A stretch of 64,000 nt of DNA from Trichaptum fuscoviolaceum. Its lineage: Eukaryota > Basidiomycota > Agaricomycetes > Hymenochaetales > Trichaptaceae. Positions 35,630 to 46,185 of this stretch are shown one piece after another; position 1 is the first letter of the stretch; every line of letters starts with the position of its first letter. The notes below the pieces were generated by a model. It was not told where the DNA came from and searched no databases. It worked only from the letters and a program-made list of their open reading frames with translations. The stretch lies in the NCBI GenBank assembly GCA_910574455.1, contig CAJSYZ010000003.1, positions 1,178,001-1,242,000 of the forward strand, in the 5' to 3' direction. The position numbers were made by a program, and so were the translations under genes.

Positions 35630-37693
35630 ATGCCCCACAGTGCAGACACCTCCTCGAATTCAATGCCTGATACCGATGTGCCGAGTCAATCTCTACGCTC
35701 GAGAGGAAGTCGACCACCACTCCAGCCCAGCGCAAGCCGACCAGTGTCGTTCATCACGCCCGTGCACGAGGGCTCGCGCTGGTCGCGCAAGCTCTCTTTG
35801 GAAGACCGGATATCGCTCTTCTTCCTCCAACTCCTCTCCGTGCCCATCTCTTCCCTCTTCCTGCTTCTCGTCGTCGGCTGGGCGCTGCTTGCTGACCTCT
35901 CGCGGCGTCTTCCGAAGTGGCTGCGGCCCGTCCAGCCCGCAAGCTTTCTTTGGGACGATACGGGGAAATGGAAGAACGAGAAGTGCGTTAAGGATGTGAG
36001 GTATTATGCCCGCGCTGTCGGGATGGACATTGTAGATGAGGAGGTCGAAACCGATGATGGATATTATCTGCGGTATGGATGTGCCCACCTGACAGGAAAG
36101 AACAAGCCTTTTGACTCTTGTCTCACATGTAGGGTTCATCGGGTTGTGAATCCAAAGCACAAAGATGGCAAAGGTGGTTATCCCGTTCTCGTTCTCCACG
36201 GTGAGCAGAGGTTGTACATATAATTGCATGTTGTCCTTATATGCTCCTCGCAGGACTATTTCAATCCTCTGGGGCGTTCATCACCTCAGAGGAACGGTCA
36301 TTAGCCTTCTGGTTGTCCGAGCATGGGTAATTGTATTTTATCTCTTAATAAAGCGACGGTAACTGATAGAACTTGCCAGTGGGTATCAAGTTTTCCTGGG
36401 GAACACACGGGGCGTCTTTCAAATGGGACACAGAGAGTACGGTCGCTCTGATCCTCGCTTCTGGGGTAAGTACCTCTGCTTCAGCATTGTGCGTAATCCT
36501 CACCTCCGTACAGATTGGACAATTCGTGAGCTCGCAATGTACGACCTGCCAGCTCTAGTCGAGCATGTCTGCTCTGTGACTGGCTATTCCAAGGTCTGCC
36601 AGTCTACTACTCACTTCTCCTATCGTCTATAGACTCAAGATATCAGATTGCCTACATCGGTCACTCGCAAGGGAACGGCATCGGATTCCTCATGCTCAGT
36701 GCAGGAATGAGGCCCGATGTTGGCGCAAAGCTCTCTTGCTTCATCGCCCTCGCACCCGCCGTCTTCGCAGGTCCTCTGACGCGTGGTTTCCCGTTTTCCT
36801 CACTAAGCCAAATCGAGTGGAAGGAATGGAGGGTACTGTTCGGTATATGGTGCTAAAAGCATCCCGCGCAATTCGCTATTGAGTTGATTTTATTGTCCGC
36901 AGGTGTCCTCGACTTCATCCCATTAATGCGCCACGCATATGACTGGTGCCCCCCGAAACTATTCGCTGCAGTGGGCTACGCAATGTTTTCGTTCCTGTTT
37001 TCCTGGACTGATGTAAACTGGTAAAGAATCTCTGTGACTCAGGCTCATATCGGACACTAAACTCTGTCTGACTAGGTTGAGAAGGCGAAAAGTCAAGATC
37101 TTCCGATTTACGCCTACGCCCGTCAGGTATGGCAGACCATCTTACCACATGTTTTTCACTCACAAGTCACATCTACGTAGCTCCTCGAGTATATTCTGGT
37201 CAGTACCCCTCCCCCCTATATAGAAGAAAGTACTCTCAAACCCAATAATATTTTCTAGGTGGTGCGGTGCCGGCGGATTCGCACAGCGCAAATGCATGAT
37301 GGACATTGCCGTGACGCAGTGGTTCGACGAGAACTTCCCGCCCCTCGCGATCTACCACGGCGGATGCGACTTCCTCGTCGCCACAGAACCTCTGCTCTCG
37401 CGAATTGATACGCAGGAGCCGCATGTGCGGGTCATCAGAGTAGAGAAGCTCGAGAAGTCAGAGGTAAACTACCTTTTATGCTCTAATCTTCGTTGCTCTG
37501 ATTTTTTGTCTCATCTCAGCACTGTGATTTCTACCTTGCAGGTAGGCTTTCAATTAACTAACCACACCTATCTATATTCTTACCCAATAACTCATCCCAA
37601 CCAGCTGAATCAGTTGAATGGTGCTTTCAGTCGTTCATAGAGGACATTGAGATGACACGTATCAACTCAGATACAGAACAAGAAGTACGATGA
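35630..37693 (+). CDS. Membrane-anchored sterol esterase / acid lipase-like alpha/beta hydrolase (Tgl1/Yeh type)
   Basis: Probable steryl ester hydrolase of lipid droplets or plasma membrane. The N-terminus (MPHSADTSSN..) is Ser/Pro-rich and cytosolic; then one strong hydrophobic helix (FFLQLLSVPISSLFLLLVV) near residue 65. Next comes the AB-hydrolase-lipase region (ETDDGYYLR; HGLFQSSGAF formed across introns; GVFQMGHREYGRSDPRFW), nucleophile elbow YIGHSQGNG (near 36655), SCFIALAPAVFAGPL, the acid in YHGGCDFLV and catalytic His in EHCDFYLA, encoded by a tiny 22-nt exon near 37521-37542. It ends INSDTEQEVR at TGA 37691-37693. About eight or nine introns, all short. Catalytic Ser-Asp-His are all present. 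The transposon island starts 105 bp after its stop. Confidence 0.87.
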
Positions 37694-37798
37694 CTCGATA
37701 TTACTCACATATGCCTACCTATAGACTGTAAACAAACTATCTTTCGGGTCAATTGCAATCAGTTTTATCAAAATTTGTGATGACGTCTGAAATTCCTA

Positions 37799-38421
37799 CA
37801 GTGTCGGAAGGCTAAAACCCGCCTCTGGGTACAGGCCGGAGTTTTGCGCGGAAGACCCTAGTTTGTAACTTTTTTGTAATGAAAGTAAGGAAGATAAGTC
37901 GATTTCTGCAATAAAAAGATTTCCGGTCTATGTTTCAAAAAATGTGAAGGACTGAAAAAGTTTTTTGCTGAACTTTGGCTTAAATTATTGATGCATCGGC
38001 CCAAAATGTAAGCAGGAGTGTTTTCCGAGACTTTCTGGATGGGGATACTACCATTTTAGGTACTCGGACAGGTACACTCGGGTTAACCGGAAAAGGTAAA
38101 GTTCCGGACAAAAAACGTTGAAATTGTAAGATGTTTGCATCTGGACCACCAGATTGCAAAAAGACGTTGATTCCGCATATTCCGGGGCCGTGGGAATTAG
38201 GTAAAGGAGCTGCAGCACCCATTTAGGTAACATGTTTCAAATTCTGTCTTGACAATTTTTTTCGAAGTTAATTTCGGGCGAATCTAACCAATAAGATATG
38301 AAGATATGATTCATTTAAAGCTATTTACACGGTTTCAGGGGCATGGGACAAGTTTTGTGTTCTTAGAAAAAAATGTTTTGAGGGGGGGTTCCGAGAGGCA
38401 GGTTTTAGCCTTCCAACACTG
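37799..38421. mobile_element. Non-autonomous TIR element A (623 bp)
   Basis: Begins CAGTGTCGGAAGGCTAAAAC and ends with the inverted counterpart (GTTTTAGCCTTCCAACACTG); the first ~30 bases of the two ends match with few differences. Both ends are flanked by TA (37797-98 and 38422-23), so a TA target site (or TA-bounded TIR) as in Tc1/mariner-type elements is likely. No coding capacity. A second, longer member lies at 39276-44194 in opposite orientation. Confidence 0.6.
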
Positions 38422-38445
38422 TAGGCCTTCTTCATCAGTCCCCTG

Positions 38446-39236
38446 TGTCAGGCTTGGACCCGATGCATGCCTTGTGGTGTCTTGTCTATCATAAACAAAT
38501 GAGATCATGCCTATCAAGACATGATGTCCTGCGAGATCGAATCTAAGAGTGAAGCAAAGAGAACAGAGACGAGAGACGAGAGGCGAGTATAACCAGGATC
38601 CGGGGCTTCCGGCATCCGACAAAGGTGACCGACGACGAGGGGACTTCGGGGTGCTCCCGCGCAAGGCTCGAGACGTCCAGGTCAAACACAAAAGATAGTC
38701 TAGAGCACTAGACAACAAGCAAGCTAGATTTGGAGACAAGACGAAGGCATGGTGGATCTCAAAAGCCTGGCCACTAGCTAGGCCCAAAGACTTATGATAT
38801 TCGAGTCAAGGTATCTATGTACAAATGCTATGGGTTTATATAGAGAAAGGACAGAGATACCGGGATTCCGGAAGCGTGGGAAAATCGGGGATGCGGGCAA
38901 TGCGGTAGGCAATGAGGCCTCACACATGTAAGACTAAGACAGGAATTGGAAAGGAATAACAAAGGAGTGACAGGACATGTGTAGGGGCATTGGTAAATCA
39001 GAGTAATGAAGGAGGAATGAGGGAAACAGGTGGGGAACATGAGGAAAGACAAGAGGATGAGGGAAAAGAGGCTTCGGGAAAGTCCATAAGGTAAGAACCC
39101 GGGATAAATCCCGAAAGGGAGAGATCCCGAAGGGAATGCCCCGGGATATTTCCCGAGGGCAAGATATCCCGGCGGGATTCGGGGAAATCCCCGGGATGCG
39201 CCCCAAAGGGGAAGAGGGATATGTCACGTCGTGACA
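38446..39236 (-). mobile_element. Solo LTR with 5-bp target duplication
   Basis: On the minus strand it starts TGTCACGACGTGACAT and ends CCAAGCCTGACA, the TG..CA ends of an LTR with TGTCA/TGACA inversion. It is flanked by perfect 5-bp repeats CCCTG (38441-38445 and 39237-39241). A TATA-like CTATATAAACC lies about 400 bp into it on the minus strand, as expected for an LTR promoter. 791 bp, no internal domain: the product of LTR-LTR recombination, probably of a Gypsy-type element. Between TATA and the 5' end there are many short CGGGA/TCCCG motifs. Confidence 0.85.
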
Positions 39237-39642
39237 CCCTGTATGTAGGGTACTTATTAGGTGTAACTATGCCTACAGCGGCGAAAGGCTAAAACCAGCC
39301 TCTCGGAAACCCCCTCAAAACTTTTCTTTCTACGAACACAAAACTTAACCAATAACCCTGAAACTGTGTAAATAGCTTCTAATGCAGTGTATCTTCAATT
39401 CTTATAGATTAGTTTTACATAGAGCATGACACGGGTGCAGGTTATCCGTGGGTACCTGCAGGTACCTGGGCCAAAATACCTGCGGTTCCAGGTGCACCCG
39501 CACGCAGGTACCTGATTCCCACGCTTACCTGCGGATCCAGGTTTGGATTTTTTTTGCCCAGGTACCTGGCCGGGTACCTGCAAGTACCCGGTAAATCACG
39601 TGCACTCATCTTGAGTGCGACGAACGCAACAATGTACCACTA

Positions 39643-41501
39643 CAGTAGTACCTCTCGAAATGAAACTCCTCAAAATGAATAACCTCTAATAATGCATAGG
39701 TTAAGGCTTCCACCAAGTTGGTAGAAGGGAAATCAGTATATCAAAATGAATAACTTCTAATAATGAATAATGAATAGCATATTTAGTAAATTTACAAAGG
39801 ATATTCATTATGAGAGGGAGCTTGTAGCGCTTAAAAAGGCATAACTTATTACTCAAAGAAGCTAGCTTTGCCGCTTTCAGCTACAGAATATGGTTACAGA
39901 TGTAACATAATGGGCTTAACTACTGTCACGTGACCATCAACGGATCGCACCCATCAACGGATTGACGAAGCTCTACAGACCTCAAAACTGCATGAAACCC
40001 CTCCGTCCTTTCTTATAGATGCGTTATCTTAGTCCTAGAGTACATTTAGATAGCTTTCTAGTCAGTTTATATCTTGTCATAGCACAAATTATGGAAATAC
40101 ATAGCTGTTTTGCATGCAATCACCAAATTTGGTTTCATCCATCCTGTTTCCTTCGATTGCATGCTCTTTTACTCAACTTTGACTAGGACAATCTGTGTTA
40201 TTCTTTCACATATTTCACTCCAGCTACTATCAGGACAGAATAATGGCCATATAAAATGTATTGACTTTGTTTATTAGTCGTAACTGTGCATATATGCAAC
40301 ATATCTCCATACTTTGTAAGTTCTGTCCTTTGGTTTGAAATTGACTCATTTTAAATCAAGTGGATGAAGAATTGCAAAACAAATCATATAATCCACATAA
40401 AGAACCTATTGAGATTCAGTTATGAATTTATCACGATTTTACAGCCTATGTGTATGTGGTAAACTAGCATATATGCTTCTCAAATTGAAAATGTAGTGCA
40501 TATATAAAATATCATTTATCTCAGTATAGGCAAGTGAAACACAGAGGATAGTCATAGATAACTACTACAAGCACTCTTATAAGCTAGTTAAAGCTTGAAT
40601 CATGAGATTTGGTGAAGAATTGATCTTCGAATGGCAAAATCTTTCTTGACCCATGATATTCCAGTCCTACGGACTAAGAAACAAACAACCACAAACAAGC
40701 TTCGAGCAATGTCTTTATGCTACCAACACAAATTTCTCTAATAGAATTCGCCTCTAAACTTTATATCTGTCAACTAACAGATCTTTGTAGTGTTATTGAT
40801 GCATTATTCTGATGAACAGATATACAGAAATCATTCAGAAGTCAGAAGAAAGTTAGCTGATTGTATATTCCCACGCCGATCTGTTGTGGGTATTTTAGGG
40901 AATCATGACCTTTGGGATATAGATATTCTGTAGAAGATATTATACTGCCGCTAAAATGCCCATAGTTTGATATTCTATGCTTTGAAAGGTATATCACTCG
41001 AATATGAAGTCAAAATGGCTAAAACTAGATGTTTAGAATTGCTAAGAGCTAAACTTGTGTTTTCGATTTGAATCTGGTCATGTGACAGTACATGTTTGAT
41101 GCCAAAACGAGCTTACTTACACAGCAAACATCGGAGGCTGTCTCAAAGTGTGACAGGGACTATGAAGCGGTGTCCCTTCTTTCAAGGGCTGTCAATTGTT
41201 GAGACAAAACGCTTGAGACAGCCTTCCTCAGCCAATCACCGACAAGAAACGTAAGAATTGTCTGAAAGAAAGACAGACCTTTGAAGAAGTGACAATACTT
41301 TACGACCCCTGTCTTGATTTCAGACAGCCTCTTGTGTTTCCCGTGTTATAATCCTAAAACGAAAGTATTATAGAGTACCTTCTATTTATAGACATATGCT
41401 CGTTTATTAAGTAGTAAATCCGATTTCTCATAGTGAATACCCTCTTGAAATGCATATAATTTCTTTCCACCGACCCCTATTCATTTCGAGAGGGACTACT
41501 G
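39643..41501. mobile_element. pogo/Tigger-like element with TA duplication, inside the hAT
   Basis: Ends CAGTAGTACCTCTCGAAATGAA and (reversed) CAGTAGTCCCTCTCGAAATGAA; TA directly on each side (39641-42, 41502-03). The 1,859-bp body is AT-rich with no frame above 60 codons, so the element is non-autonomous or decayed. CAGTAG..-type ends with TA targets are typical of the pogo/Tigger branch of Tc1/mariner. Inserted after the hAT arrived, since the hAT ends lie outside it. Confidence 0.75.
41134..41331. repeat. Small inverted-repeat element (MITE-like) within the pogo-like element
   Basis: Starts GAGGCTGTCTCAAAGTGTGA and ends with a reverse counterpart (TCAAGACAGGGG-type internal, AGACAGCCTC at the end); the two arms share GAGGCTGTCT and ACAGGG blocks. 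A second inner inverted pair (GGCTGTCTCAAAG at 41136 and CGCTTGAGACAGCC at 41210) sits in the left arm. 198 bp; no clear target duplication. It can fold into a large hairpin. Confidence 0.45.
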
Positions 41502-41531
41502 TACTTTCACCATCTTTCCACTCAACTCTGA

Positions 41532-41739
41532 GCTATCTCGAGGCTCCCTATGGAGGTTATACTGGCTGCCGACCACAGCGACAACCTCGAGCCCGATGAC
41601 CGCCTCCCCACCAACTGCGCGCTTGTCTGCCAGGCAAGGTCGACTCCAGTACAGAGTCTGCTTTTCCGTCAGTCCTTCGCCCGCGCGGTCAACCGCAAGA
41701 CGGAACACGGCCGCGAGCTTGAAGCGACCGTCAACCTTG
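41532..41739 (+). pseudogene. F-box-like gene fragment 1 inside the hAT
   Basis: Plus-strand frame reads RLPMEVILAADHSDNLEP then LPTNCALVCQARSTPVQSLL and FRQSFARAVNRK. This matches the start of the large basidiomycete F-box family (LPxEV..., NCALVCrxWstpaQsLLFR). It is a fragment without the rest of the gene and runs into unrelated low-complexity sequence after ~41740. Captured or decayed host coding DNA; recognition is by motif reading, not alignment. Confidence 0.5.
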
Positions 41740-41959
41740 TCGAAGGAGAGTGGCTAGTGGGTGTGGTGCTGTGGCTAGAGCTGCTGTGCGACGTCAACGT
41801 CGGCGTTTCTTGAGACGACAAGGAGTGTGTCGAAGTAGTGTGCTTCGTTGAAGTTGGCGTCGGCGTGGGGGTCGGCATAGGTGTCGGAGTGGGATATGCC
41901 TTGTGCGTGGTTGTAGTCTTCTTGGTAGTGGTGGGTGTATCGTTGCCACCGTCGCCACC

Positions 41960-42300
41960 GCTGCTGCTGCCATCGTTGAAGATTCTGTTGCACGCCTGCG
42001 CATCACACTCGATTACAACCATTTAGATCAGGTTCCTCACCACTCCTTTGCTTGCGCAGTCGTCGTATGTCCCAACCTCTCTGAGCTCGACATCTTGCTC
42101 TATGGCCGCGGTGTGCCTGCGCAACAGACGGAGGGTGCCTTTGACGCAGCGCGCATGTGCAAGACAGTCCCATCATTCGAGCACACACTTTCTCGAAGTA
42201 TGCAAGTTAACTCAAAAGTCTCGAAGCCGCCTACTACAATGACAACATGCGCCATGATCGCCTCCTCGCCAACTGCGCGCTTGTCTTTCGTCCGCGCGGA
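41960..42300 (+). pseudogene. F-box-like gene fragments 2 and 3 inside the hAT
   Basis: One frame reads VARLRITLDYNHLDQVPHHS then FACAVVVCPNLSELDILLYG and later FDAARMCKTVPSFEHTL: the 'CPNL.ELDi.LYG' pattern and following 'a..mr..aPsF' are characteristic of internal regions of agaricomycete F-box proteins. After a frame change, 42214-42290 reads SLEAAYYNDNMRHDRLLANC ALVF, an F-box N-terminal-like block again, so the order of pieces is scrambled. A Thr/Pro-rich simple stretch (41800-41950) separates it from fragment 1. Confidence 0.45.
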
Positions 42301-44241
42301 CGACCGCAAAGCAGACGCGGCGAAGATCAAGCTAGAATCTCGTACTGCAGAGGTTGAACTGGTCTTCTGGTACGTCTTTTTCTTGCTTTTTTCTTACCTT
42401 CTTCGCACTAATCTCACCATTGATCCCGCTTGTCGCCTTTGACATGCCGCTCGTCCAGCATCCGCAACACCCACCGTCGCCTGTACTCATGATGCAGCCC
42501 CACAAGCGGTACGCATCGTTGGCCAACTTCCACCATCGCAAACCCTCGGCGCTCACCACCATCGTCCAGTTCCGCCGCCTCCTCGCCCTCTTCTAGCCCA
42601 TCCAGATTCGACCAAGCCCGAATCCTCTGGCGGCAAGGCAGTCGTCTCTCCACCAGCCCTTTCGACTGGTCGTGGTCCATGCAAGGCTGTCCATCTCCAG
42701 GATACATGGTATGTTATTAATTATGTTTCTATCTTATTACTACACTACTTACAGTTATTACCTGCAGGTCCTATCAGGTACCTGCAATACCTGCAGGTAA
42801 CGGGTCCAGGTAGACCCGGATCCGTTTCCCACGGTTCCGGGTCGGATCCAGGTATCAGTTTTTTTGCGCAGGTACCTGCACTTTGCGGATCCGGGTACAC
42901 CTGCAGGTGCACCCGTGTCATGCTCTAGTTTTACATGAAATGATTCAAAAAAAATCTCATGTCTGATTTTGGGGCTCCTTTAACTATTCCCACGGGTTTG
43001 GAACATGCGGAATCAATGTCTTTTCGCAATCCGATGGGCCTCATGCAGAAAAATTGTCAGTACAAGAAATTATAATTGGAATTTATCTTTTTCCGGTAAC
43101 CCGACAAAGGACATCCAGCTGTTTAAACCTTACTGTCTTAGACGGGACTTTGAAACACAACATTTAAATCCTCTAGATTCTTCATTTCTTTGTCTTTTTT
43201 TCTCATTCTTTATGCTATATCCATAGTGTGTATACTAAAGAGCTCAATTCCAAGTTTTGGAGCTCATAGGGCTTGTGTTACAGAAGTTAATGAGTAACAA
43301 AGGTTTTGGACATATTAGAGGCCTTACAGTCCTTGAAACATATTATTTCCCACGGGTCCTATAGATATGTTTTTCTCAAATAAAATTTAATCAAGCTACA
43401 GTATATGCAAATTGATCACATATTATGAATAAAACATGTACTCTTGACATACATGCATAATGTCATCTAGTTTAAACGCAAAAGTAAAGCTGTAGAGCTC
43501 AAACAGTGTGCTGGATCGATGCAGTTACCCAATTAGGAAGGTCTAGAATTTTCGGATGTTAACAGCCAACACAATCATTTTATACTTGCACTGGAATACT
43601 CTAAGCTGCAACTGTCATTATTCTTGCGTATTTAGAGATCTGTGCCTACAGAGAAATTTTCTACATCATTATTAGAAGCTATATGCCAATAGTAAAAAGG
43701 TAATGAATTCTTTTCTTATTTTACATTTGTTTTAGAAATTTGTAAACTAACAAAAACTGACACTGTTTTATGAATATCTCAAGAATGGCTAGAGCAAACA
43801 GCTCCAATTTTTTCCTGTATAGTCTACTCATACTATAGTATTATATTAAGCCTTCATTAATAAGAAAGTGAGCTGTGGTACCCAAGGAATGTAAAGTGTA
43901 TCAAACACCAAGGGTGTCTCAAAGACCCGTCCATGACAGTAATTGGTAGCTTTCCAGAAAGGCTCGGAAATCACTCACAATTATATTTCCAGCCAATCCA
44001 AGGCCAATAAAGGCTGAAATCTCACAAAAAAAATTCATGTCTTTCAAAAAATGTTAAAACATAGACCGGAAAATTTTTTTTATTGCATAAATCAACATAT
44101 CTTTCTTACTTTGATTACAAAAATTTCAGTATGGCAAGTTTTCACACAAAACTCCAGCCTGCACCCAGAGGCGGGTTTTGGCCTTTTGCCACTGTATATA
44201 TAGTTTGACCATTTAGGACCCTCCAAGCCCATTTCCAGGTG

Positions 44242-44708
44242 TGTTACGTTTTCTTACTATGTCAGCAGCCCCCATCACTCCAAACTCTTTGCCCTATTTG
44301 TTTCTATTCTTGTTCTGCTCAGTCATCCTCCGATGTAACCCTCAAACCTCAGCCAATCCCGATATTACACATGTACCCTTTGCCCTAACCCTCTGCCCAT
44401 TGCTCTCACACTATTATTAGTAGCCTATTGTCTACTTTCTTATTGTTCTCTTCTTACTCATCTTCCGATGTACCCTTGCTCCGCAGCTACAGTATATAAA
44501 CCCCTGTACTTAGCATGATCAAACTCTAAGTTCAATCTCCTTTGTCAAACCCCCCGTCTCTAGTCTCTGCTATACATCTGTTTCTCTCTACTCCACATCG
44601 TAGGCCTTTGTCCATATAATATATAGTGTCAAGCCCTAGCTCCGCTATCACTGAGCAACTTAATGTTGCATTCCCCAACTATACAAGTCCGTAAGTTGAG
44701 ACGTAACA
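44242..44708 (+). mobile_element. Probable LTR (solo or 5' relic)
   Basis: Bounded by perfect 8-bp inverted ends TGTTACGT..ACGTAACA (TG..CA). It has pyrimidine-rich repeats of CATCCTCCGATGTA/CATCTTCCGATGTA type (about 44325-44475) and a TATA box in CAGTATATAAACC (44494-44506) followed by CT-rich sequence, the layout of an LTR promoter. Flanks AGGTG and ATTAG do not match, so target duplication is lost or this is one end of a deleted element. 467 bp. Confidence 0.5.
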
Positions 44709-45998
44709 ATTAGATTGAACTTATCTACCGTTGAAGACATCCATCTTTACGACTCAGTGTTGAGCCTCGCTCCACATACTACTAACCAGTTGTAAACCCA
44801 TCTAGTCCAGAAGAACATCCGCTCGAGGTAATCCCTTCAGTGTAGCAAGGTGCTCATCGATTGCAAGAGGGAGGCCAAGGAAAACTTCAAGAGTCGTGAT
44901 CCAAAGATTAAGAAAACCACTCCAGCTCATTGATTGATTAAACCCCGGATAGTAGCGTTACAAAGGAACCAACTTCTGTCATACCAAACGGGACCGTAGC
45001 TGTGCACACAGGAAGAGGACTCAGTACCTGCAAAAAAGGCATAAAGCTGCTAGCCTAGTCTTTGGGACGCCTATTGGACAACAAGCATAACTCGCAGACA
45101 TACCACTTGATAATAGCGAAGGGAGACCAATCCAGAAATCGTAGAACAGTTCATCTGTTAACATTGAACAAAGCATCACAAACACTGCCCCACCGTTGAT
45201 CATCTCATAACGTTATTGCTTGACAACCCTCAAGACTAAACAAAGGTCAAACCCAAAACCACTTCACTTTACGTCATAACATCTATCCATCACGGCACCC
45301 TCTATTCCACAAAACACTTTGCTCCTTACCCACACTGACACTAACCAACTCAACAATGCAGGAAGACACATATACCAAGTCCAATACTCAGTAGCCAACT
45401 GTTATCAATTCAACACATACAGTTTCACTGTTATGACTGTCGGGAAAGGTAGCGGGAAACAGTTTTGGGGAACTGGATTTTGTGACAGGAATCAGCTTTT
45501 GGGGAACAGGATTTGCGACCGGGAACGAGCGTGGGAATTCAGGCGGGGGAAATGCGCGGGATTCTATCCCAGGCGCATCGCGGGTTTCTCAAGGCCAGCT
45601 AGGACTCTTCACTGCTTTGAATGTCAAGTAAGCGGATCCCTAAGGAAGCACTCCACAAGTAAGTATTGCGCAACTAACTACACCGGAGAAAAGAGAGAGA
45701 TCGCACCTAAGGAAGCACTCCACAAGAGGTCAAAAGTGGGGTGCTCCTTATGATGCCTACAGCTATTTATCTACTTCGTAAAGACTGTATAGTTAATCTA
45801 CGCTAAGTGTCCTTGCGCAATGCGCACCTATCTACTACAAAAGATACATGCTACGACTGCACTCCTAGGCATGTCCATCCCGTCTCTCCAGATGGATACG
45901 GCATGTCCGTGGACGTCAGCGTCCGGTCCGTGGCCGTGACTAGCCAGACTAGGTATGCCAGGCGGTTGCAGGTCATCCCCTTGGGGTACAAAGGACCA
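44709..45998. other. Unclassified repeat-rich DNA between LTR and LINE fragments
   Basis: No gene recognised. A 21-bp direct repeat CCTAAGGAAGCACTCCACAAG occurs at 45639-45659 and 45706-45726. The stretch 45811-45998 is GC-richer and runs without break into the LINE 5' sequence at 45999; it could be additional LINE 5' UTR missing from the full-length copy, or the flank. Confidence 0.35.
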
Positions 45999-46185
45999 TC
46001 CTTCTTGACCTCTAACCACTACCTTCCCGATTTGGTCAAGCCCCCCCGCTCCCATTGGTTAGGCATGGCAGACAGCCACACATCTAAGAAACCATCTATC
46101 CCTGCCAAACCTGGGCGGTCGTCAGCGTCTGCTGCTGCTGCCGCCACTGGCCAACCCCCCTCCGTCACTGTCGTTGATCCGGCAA
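45999..46185 (+). mobile_element. LINE 5'-end fragment (plus strand)
   Basis: Matches the first ~190 bp of the full-length LINE at 55046-55232 (TCCTTCTTGACCTCTAACCA.., then the ORF1 start MADSHTSKKPSI) with few changes. It is cut in ORF1 after GGCAA, where a reversed LINE tail begins. Confidence 0.8.

Larger units (their letters stand above)
39420..42927. mobile_element. hAT-type DNA transposon (non-autonomous) with 8-bp target duplication
   Basis: Terminal inverted repeats TAGAGCATGACACGGGTGCA at the left and its complement TGCACCCGTGTCATGCTCTA at the right; perfect 8-bp direct flanks GTTTTACA (39412-39419 and 42928-42935). Both the T-A-G-A-G start and the 8-bp duplication are diagnostic of hAT. 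Both subterminal regions (39440-39600, 42758-42915) are crowded with GGTACCTG/CAGGTACC motifs in both directions, the usual transposase-binding arrays. No hAT transposase frame is present, so it would need a helper. The interior was split by a TA-flanked element; the rest (41504-42757) carries gene-like fragments. Confidence 0.85.
39276..44194. mobile_element. TIR element B, same family as A, split by hAT insertion
   Basis: Left end CAGCGGCGAAAGGCTAAAAC, right end (reversed) CAGTGGCAAAAGGCCAAAAC; flanking TA on both sides. Its left end resembles the right end of element A over >100 bp and its right end resembles the left end of A over ~150 bp (shared CCGGTCTATGTTT and TCAAAACTTTTC-type blocks), and the interior 42936-43110 matches A 38080-38280 in reverse (shared TTCCCACGG.., ATATGCGGAATCAA). 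So A and B are opposite-orientation copies. Without the hAT insert B is ~1.4 kb; A lacks about 0.9 kb of AT-rich interior (43140-44030) present in B. No transposase frame. Confidence 0.6.

Noticed and set aside
41669..42022. Minus-strand Thr/Pro/Ser-rich frame as a secreted mucin-like gene
   Set aside because: It spans a simple-sequence stretch inside the hAT, has no signal peptide, and overlaps better-supported F-box-like fragments on the other strand.
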